A DNA stretch of 10,748 bases, from assembly GCA_964446595.1 (NCBI GenBank), contig CAYUPY010000047.1:1-10748 (forward strand). The letters are read 5' to 3'. Of the stretch, positions 7,075-10,748 are shown piece after piece; positions within the stretch are counted from its first letter, which is position 1; each line of letters opens with the position of its first letter. The translations under genes were made by a program, and so were the position numbers. Below the pieces are notes generated by a model that was not told the origin of the DNA, searched no databases, and saw only the letters and a list, made by a program, of their open reading frames with translations. The stretch comes from CAYUPY01 sp964446595. Lineage in GTDB: Bacteria; Patescibacteriota; Dojkabacteria; J137; JAEUSD01.

Positions 7075-7962
7075 ATGAATATCAACAATTTTAAAATCGA
7101 CTTCATTGGTATTGGAGCAGCAAAAAGCGGCACCACCTGGGTAACAGATTTTTTGCAAGAACATCCCGAGGTACAACTTTCCGAACCCAAAGAGCCTGGT
7201 TACTTCAATAAACGGGAAACTTTCGCCTACGGCCCTGACAATAAAAACTTCGGAAAGCCCCTGGACTTTTACGTGAATCACTTTCGCCATTGTGACACAA
7301 CACACAAAGTAGGCGAATTTAGCACAAGTTACCTATGGGATGAGACGGCCCCGAAGGCAATAAAAGACTTATTTCCTAGTGTGAAACTCATTGCCTGTTT
7401 TAGAGATCCCGTAAAAAGAGCCATCTCTCATTACTATATGTTGAAAGATTACTTGAGCTTAGAGGCACGTAGTTTAGAAGACGCGCTTCGCAATGAACCT
7501 GAATACATAGATAGAGGAAAGTACTTTGAGCAGATTTCTCGCTATTTAGAAGAGTTTCCAGAAGAGCAAATCCATTTTATTTTTATGGAGGATATTAAAG
7601 ATAAGCCGCAACAAGTGCTAAGGGATTTGTGCAACTTCTTAGTGATCTCTCCTGACTTTGTTGAGACTTATACCCCTCCAGCTAGCAACCAGGCTAAATC
7701 CTTAAAGCTGAAATTTATTCCAGCAATGATGAAATCCTTTACTGAAGTGATGGTAAGCTTACGCCTAAGCTGGTTAGTAAAATTCCTAAAAGATGTAGGA
7801 CTTAAAAACTTTGTTATGAAGTCTAATTCTAGTCATCTAGATTACCCTACCCCCCCTACTGCAGTCTATACTTATCTACATGAGGAGCTTGACTCCGATA
7901 TCGAAAAATTTGCAAAACTAACTGGTCGAGACTTAAGTGCTTGGCTTAATACCGGAAAATAA
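7075..7962 (+). CDS. PAPS-dependent sulfotransferase (Sulfotransfer_1, heparan N-sulfotransferase-like)
   Basis: This 295-residue cytoplasmic sulfotransferase would move sulfate from PAPS to a carbohydrate hydroxyl or amine. The 5'-phosphosulfate loop is GAAKSGTTW (14-22). The 3'-phosphate site is FRDPVKRAISHY (109-120), with R110 and S118 as the expected contacts. GKYFEQISRYLEEFPEEQI (148-166) matches the conserved region of heparan-sulfate N-sulfotransferases and related bacterial enzymes. Length is typical and there is no signal peptide. It lies 9 bases after the methyltransferase with only a weak, distant AAGGAAA upstream. Its TAA directly abuts the opposing flippase stop. CysN, which helps make its co-substrate, is encoded on the opposite strand nearby. 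The substrate is probably the glycan made by this locus (inference). Confidence 0.93.
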   Translation: MNINNFKIDFIGIGAAKSGTTWVTDFLQEHPEVQLSEPKEPGYFNKRETFAYGPDNKNFGKPLDFYVNHFRHCDTTHKVGEFSTSYLWDETAPKAIKDLFPSVKLIACFRDPVKRAISHYYMLKDYLSLEARSLEDALRNEPEYIDRGKYFEQISRYLEEFPEEQIHFIFMEDIKDKPQQVLRDLCNFLVISPDFVETYTPPASNQAKSLKLKFIPAMMKSFTEVMVSLRLSWLVKFLKDVGLKNFVMKSNSSHLDYPTPPTAVYTYLHEELDSDIEKFAKLTGRDLSAWLNTGK

Positions 7963-9234
7963 TTAACGAAGATAACTAAATTCTTTCCCTGTACGATAAC
8001 GCCATTCATAGAGTATAGAAGCCGCAATATAGGCAATTGCTGTTGAAATCGCCGTGCCATATACTCCCCATATCGGGATTAGAAGTAGGTTTAAACCTAC
8101 ATTTACAACTACCATAAAAATACTTGCTAGCTGCAAAAAACGATAAAGCTTCAGAGCATTGAAAAGCGGATCATAAATACGTTTATGGATTAGACTTAGG
8201 CTGGCAACTGCTAATATCCATAATAAAGGAACAGTTTTGTCGTATTCTGGGCCGTATACCAAGGGTATAACTATACTGAGCCCAATATATACTAGAAGAT
8301 TGAGGGCCAACCAGAGAACATAAAGTGTATAGCGGCGGGAAGAAAAGTACTTTTTTAGGTACTCAACATCATTAATTTTTTCAGCAAACTGAGGTAAGAA
8401 GAACGTTACTAGCGTGGTAGCTACGATAATAAAAGCCTTTAAAAACTGATAGGCAAAACCATACTCACCGATTTCATCAAATTCTATACCAAAATAACGC
8501 AAAGCTAAATTATCCCCCCAGTTAATTATTGCCATAGCAGCCAAGCCAAAATACATCCAAGCTGTTTCTTGAAAAAGAAGTTGAAGGGTCTGTGCCTGAA
8601 ATCTCCAGTTCAAGAAGGGTTTAACTCCATGCATAATTATCAATCCTACTGCCGGGATCACAGGACCCACAAAATAAGCTACAAACAATGATGTGACCTC
8701 AAGTGTGGGCTGATTCCAAAGAATTAATGCAAGATAAAGCAATGAAATAAGTCCACAAAAGAAAGTGAAAATTGCATAGCGCACTCGCTGACCTTGAGCT
8801 AAATACACATCCTCCAACAATTGTTTGATAGTAAAACCGAGTAATGCAACACAGAGAGCGGGAATAATCCCTAAATTAGCATCCTCATAACCTACAAATT
8901 GATTAATTGGTCCAGCGAAAATTATAAGCAGGAAACAGGAAAGGATAAGGGTAATTGTAGTAAGGTTGACCCGGGCCATTATCACCTTTTTCAGCTGGCC
9001 CGGGTCATTTTTGGCCTGAGAGCCGAGCACAACTGAACTATTGCGCAAGGCCTGTGCGGTAAATACCAGGAAGAAGTAAACAACAGTAATTCCAAGTGAA
9101 TATCTCCCAAAATCGGCTTGACTGATGAAAAGAGCAAATACTATTGGTAACCCGAGGTATAGTCCTTTACCTCCAAGGTCTAAAACAGCAAAAACAAGCG
9201 CAATTTGATGTTTTTTGAGTAGTTGTAAATTCAT
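7963..9234 (-). CDS. Polysaccharide/lipid-linked oligosaccharide flippase (Wzx-like, MOP/MATE superfamily)
   Basis: This 423-residue polytopic membrane protein has about 12 hydrophobic helices and a short cytoplasmic N-terminus (LLKKHQIALVF). It fits RfbX/Wzx-type exporters that flip undecaprenyl-linked glycan units. Helpful marks are the N-terminal helix with FISQADFGRYSLG (36-48), a charged loop before RVNLTTITL (88-96), VYGPEY (326-331) and the C-terminal stretch NVGLNLLLIPIWGVYGTA (378-395), which is characteristic of the superfamily. The ATG at 9234 is 4 bases after the CysN stop, so it belongs to the Nudix-CysN operon, without a visible Shine-Dalgarno. It carries a 12-bp perfect inverted repeat near its 5' end. 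The exported substrate cannot be named from the sequence. Confidence 0.9.
   Translation of the reverse strand: MNLQLLKKHQIALVFAVLDLGGKGLYLGLPIVFALFISQADFGRYSLGITVVYFFLVFTAQALRNSSVVLGSQAKNDPGQLKKVIMARVNLTTITLILSCFLLIIFAGPINQFVGYEDANLGIIPALCVALLGFTIKQLLEDVYLAQGQRVRYAIFTFFCGLISLLYLALILWNQPTLEVTSLFVAYFVGPVIPAVGLIIMHGVKPFLNWRFQAQTLQLLFQETAWMYFGLAAMAIINWGDNLALRYFGIEFDEIGEYGFAYQFLKAFIIVATTLVTFFLPQFAEKINDVEYLKKYFSSRRYTLYVLWLALNLLVYIGLSIVIPLVYGPEYDKTVPLLWILAVASLSLIHKRIYDPLFNALKLYRFLQLASIFMVVVNVGLNLLLIPIWGVYGTAISTAIAYIAASILYEWRYRTGKEFSYLR
8967..9007. repeat. 12-bp perfect inverted repeat inside the flippase gene
   Basis: TGACCCGGGCCA (8967-8978) and TGGCCCGGGTCA (8996-9007) are exact reverse complements separated by 17 bases. 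Each arm is itself near-palindromic around CCCGGG, so the arms also match as direct repeats at 10 of 12 positions, with centres 29 bases apart. TTTTT (9008-9012) follows on the plus strand, giving a terminator-like layout antisense to the flippase, although the loop is long. The arms are GC-rich against an AT-rich gene. Confidence 0.65.
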
Positions 9235-9238
9235 CTGA

Positions 9239-10504
9239 TTAGACGATCATACCGGCGGCTACAGTTCGGTTAGTGAATTCATCAACAAGTATCAAACTGC
9301 CTGTAGCTCGATTACGAGAGTAACTATCGTACAACAAGGGCTTCGTAGTTCTAATTTTGATCCTAGCAATATCATTTTTGGTAATATTCTTATCATCCTC
9401 AATACGGTGATAAGTATTGATATTCACTTTGTAAACAATATCCTTCACCACGCAGCGGGCCTCGTTGGTAGTGTGCCGTACGATATATTTTTTTGCTGGG
9501 TCTAGCGAATCTTCATCCATCCAACATATGCGCAGATCTATATCCTGACCTACTGTAGGTTGATTGTTAGGTCGGACCAACATATCGCCGCGCCCCAGAT
9601 CCAGGTCGTCATTTAGGGTTATCGCTACCGACTGGGGCGCAAAGGCTTCAGTTAATTCTCGGTTAGCGGTATCGATTGATTTAATGTGGGATGTGAGGCC
9701 CGAAGGCAATGCCACTACCTCGTCACCAGGCTTAAATACGCCACTGGCAATGCGGCCGGCATAACCGCGATAATCATGATGTTCTTTGGTATGCGGCCGC
9801 AATACAGTTTGCACCGGAAACCGACAATCCATATGGTTATGATCAGTACTAATGTTAATGGTTTCTAGCAAATACATTAGGGTTGGACCATCATACCAAT
9901 TCATATTGGTAGACTTGTTTACAACATTGTCGCCCTTTAAGGCACTAATTGGGATAAAACGAATATCTGGAATGTCTAATCTGGGGACAAATTCTTCAAA
10001 TTCGGACATAATCTTGTTGTAGGCTTCCTCGGCATAATCTACTAAGTCCATTTTATTTACACAAATCACCAAATGAGGCACCTGCAGCAAAGAACCAATA
10101 AACGCGTGGCGTTTAGTCTGCTCCAAAATGCCTTGTCTGGCGTCCACTAATGTCAATAATAAATTAGCGGTGGACGCCCCAGTCACCATATTCCTGGTGT
10201 ACTGAATGTGCCCTGGAGTATCAGCAATAATAAACTTGCGTTTAGGCGTGCTGAAATAGTGGTAGGCTACGTCAATTGTAATACCCTGCTCCACTTCGTC
10301 TTTTAGTCCGTCAGTCAAAAGCGCCAAATTTACTTCATCCAAGCCCTGCTTTTCACTAGTGGATTTAATCTTTTCTAGCTTATCTTCATAAATATTCTTA
10401 CTATCATATAAAAGTCGCCCGATCAGTGTGCTTTTACCATCATCCACACTACCAGAAGTAGCGATACGCAATAGCTGTTTACTTAAGTATTCTTTGTTAT
10501 CCAT
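9239..10504 (-). CDS. cysN: Sulfate adenylyltransferase subunit 1 (ATP sulfurylase GTPase subunit)
   Basis: CysN is the GTPase that drives CysD to make adenosine 5'-phosphosulfate from ATP and sulfate. All G motifs are present: GSVDDGKST (18-26), GITIDVAY (74-81), DTPGH (95-99), NKMD (150-153) and SALKG (187-191). The SVDDGKST form of the P-loop and the following IGRLLYDS separate CysN/NodQ from EF-Tu. Domain II spans about 226-312 and domain III about 318-421, with CVVKDIVYKVN and a late R-x-TGS. At 421 residues it is somewhat shorter than E. coli CysN (about 475) and has no fused CysC kinase domain. The ATG at 10504 is 2 bases after the stop of the Nudix gene, and the flippase starts 4 bases later. 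CysD and CysC are not in this window. With a sulfotransferase nearby, glycan sulfation is more likely than cysteine synthesis. Confidence 0.95.
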   Translation of the reverse strand: MDNKEYLSKQLLRIATSGSVDDGKSTLIGRLLYDSKNIYEDKLEKIKSTSEKQGLDEVNLALLTDGLKDEVEQGITIDVAYHYFSTPKRKFIIADTPGHIQYTRNMVTGASTANLLLTLVDARQGILEQTKRHAFIGSLLQVPHLVICVNKMDLVDYAEEAYNKIMSEFEEFVPRLDIPDIRFIPISALKGDNVVNKSTNMNWYDGPTLMYLLETINISTDHNHMDCRFPVQTVLRPHTKEHHDYRGYAGRIASGVFKPGDEVVALPSGLTSHIKSIDTANRELTEAFAPQSVAITLNDDLDLGRGDMLVRPNNQPTVGQDIDLRICWMDEDSLDPAKKYIVRHTTNEARCVVKDIVYKVNINTYHRIEDDKNITKNDIARIKIRTTKPLLYDSYSRNRATGSLILVDEFTNRTVAAGMIV

Positions 10505-10506
10505 GG

Positions 10507-10748
10507 TTATTTATTGTACTTAATATATGCGAGGATAATCTCATATTCCTCAAATGCTGGCACTAGTTTATCACTTCTTTGCTCTACTAGCTGGCGGAAA
10601 TCCTCTAAAGCGAACCAGCGTAAGGACTTCATCTCATCATTGCGAATATTTAAATCGATAATCTTAGGGTCCCGGACCTCCATAATATATATACTTATAT
10701 ATTCATGCTCGTGAATACCATGTATTTCATCATCATATGTCCCACGAA
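10507..10748 (-). CDS. Nudix-family protein, C-terminal part (runs off the window)
   Basis: These 80 in-frame codons run from the window edge to TAA at 10507-10509. HGIHEHEYISIYI near the start, then NDEMKSLRWFALEDFRQLVEQ (acidic residue, aromatic Trp-Phe, then the Leu-Glu-Asp turn) fit the part of a Nudix fold after the Nudix box. The E-H-E strand recalls the IPP-isomerase-like branch. The catalytic Nudix box itself would lie upstream, outside the window, so activity cannot be judged. The gene ends 2 bases before CysN, so the two are surely co-transcribed. In many bacteria CysD holds this position. A role in clearing or handling adenylyl-sulfate nucleotides is possible but speculative. Confidence 0.65.
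   Translation of the reverse strand, partial: RGTYDDEIHGIHEHEYISIYIMEVRDPKIIDLNIRNDEMKSLRWFALEDFRQLVEQRSDKLVPAFEEYEIILAYIKYNK

Noticed and set aside
9750..9799. ATGCGGCCG repeated at 9750-9758 and 9791-9799 in cysN.
   Set aside because: Short, GC-rich codons in a conserved gene. There is no spacing pattern or further copies, so coincidence is likely.
10514..10714. Plus-strand open frame opposite the Nudix gene, and other small open frames opposite real genes.
   Set aside because: They lie antisense to or inside well-supported coding regions, show no family features and lack start signals.
1..10748. Reassigned stop codon (UGA or UAA) as an explanation for the split gene.
   Set aside because: No gene contains an in-frame TGA. 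TAA ends CysN, the flippase, the sulfotransferase and both GT4 genes in the expected places, so it is a working stop.
1..10748. Mobile element, CRISPR array or tRNA as an explanation for the locus.
   Set aside because: No transposase, integrase, terminal repeats, regular spacer-repeat pattern or cloverleaf could be found.

Overview
This window looks like an accessory cell-surface glycan locus from an AT-rich bacterium, at roughly 40% GC by eye. Genes are tightly packed, with gaps of 0 to 35 bases, and TAA or TAG ends every reading frame. There is no rRNA, tRNA, phage or transposase gene and no taxonomic marker. A small-genome lineage such as the candidate phyla radiation would fit the compactness, but that is a guess. 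No gene here ends in TGA, and none contains an in-frame TGA, so there is no sign of a recoded UGA.

There are four transcription blocks. (1) Plus strand, 1-2881: the C-terminal part of an MBOAT O-acyltransferase whose 5' part is cut off and probably damaged, then two GT4 glycosyltransferases overlapping by 8 bases. (2) Minus strand, 6311-2909: a 430-residue protein of unknown family with one N-terminal membrane anchor, then a long GT-C/GT39-like membrane glycosyltransferase split by a single in-frame TAA. (3) Plus strand, 6355-7962: a SAM-dependent methyltransferase and a PAPS-dependent sulfotransferase. (4) Minus strand, from beyond the window edge to 7963: the C-terminus of a Nudix-family protein, CysN (the GTPase subunit of ATP sulfurylase) and a Wzx/MATE-like polysaccharide flippase.

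Together the genes suggest that a glycan or glycolipid is built by the GT4 enzymes and carried across the membrane by the flippase. It may be extended outside by the GT-C enzyme, and decorated by methylation, sulfation and O-acylation. CysN in the same operon as the flippase, opposite a sulfotransferase, suggests a dedicated sulfate-activation supply comparable in logic to NodPQ/NodH. The CysD and CysC partners are not in the window.

The most unusual signals are the single nonsense codon splitting the GT-C gene and matching extended -10 promoters placed 6 bases before the start codon in two operons, which implies leaderless mRNAs. There are also two perfect GC-rich inverted repeats inside coding sequence and a damaged-looking MBOAT 5' region.
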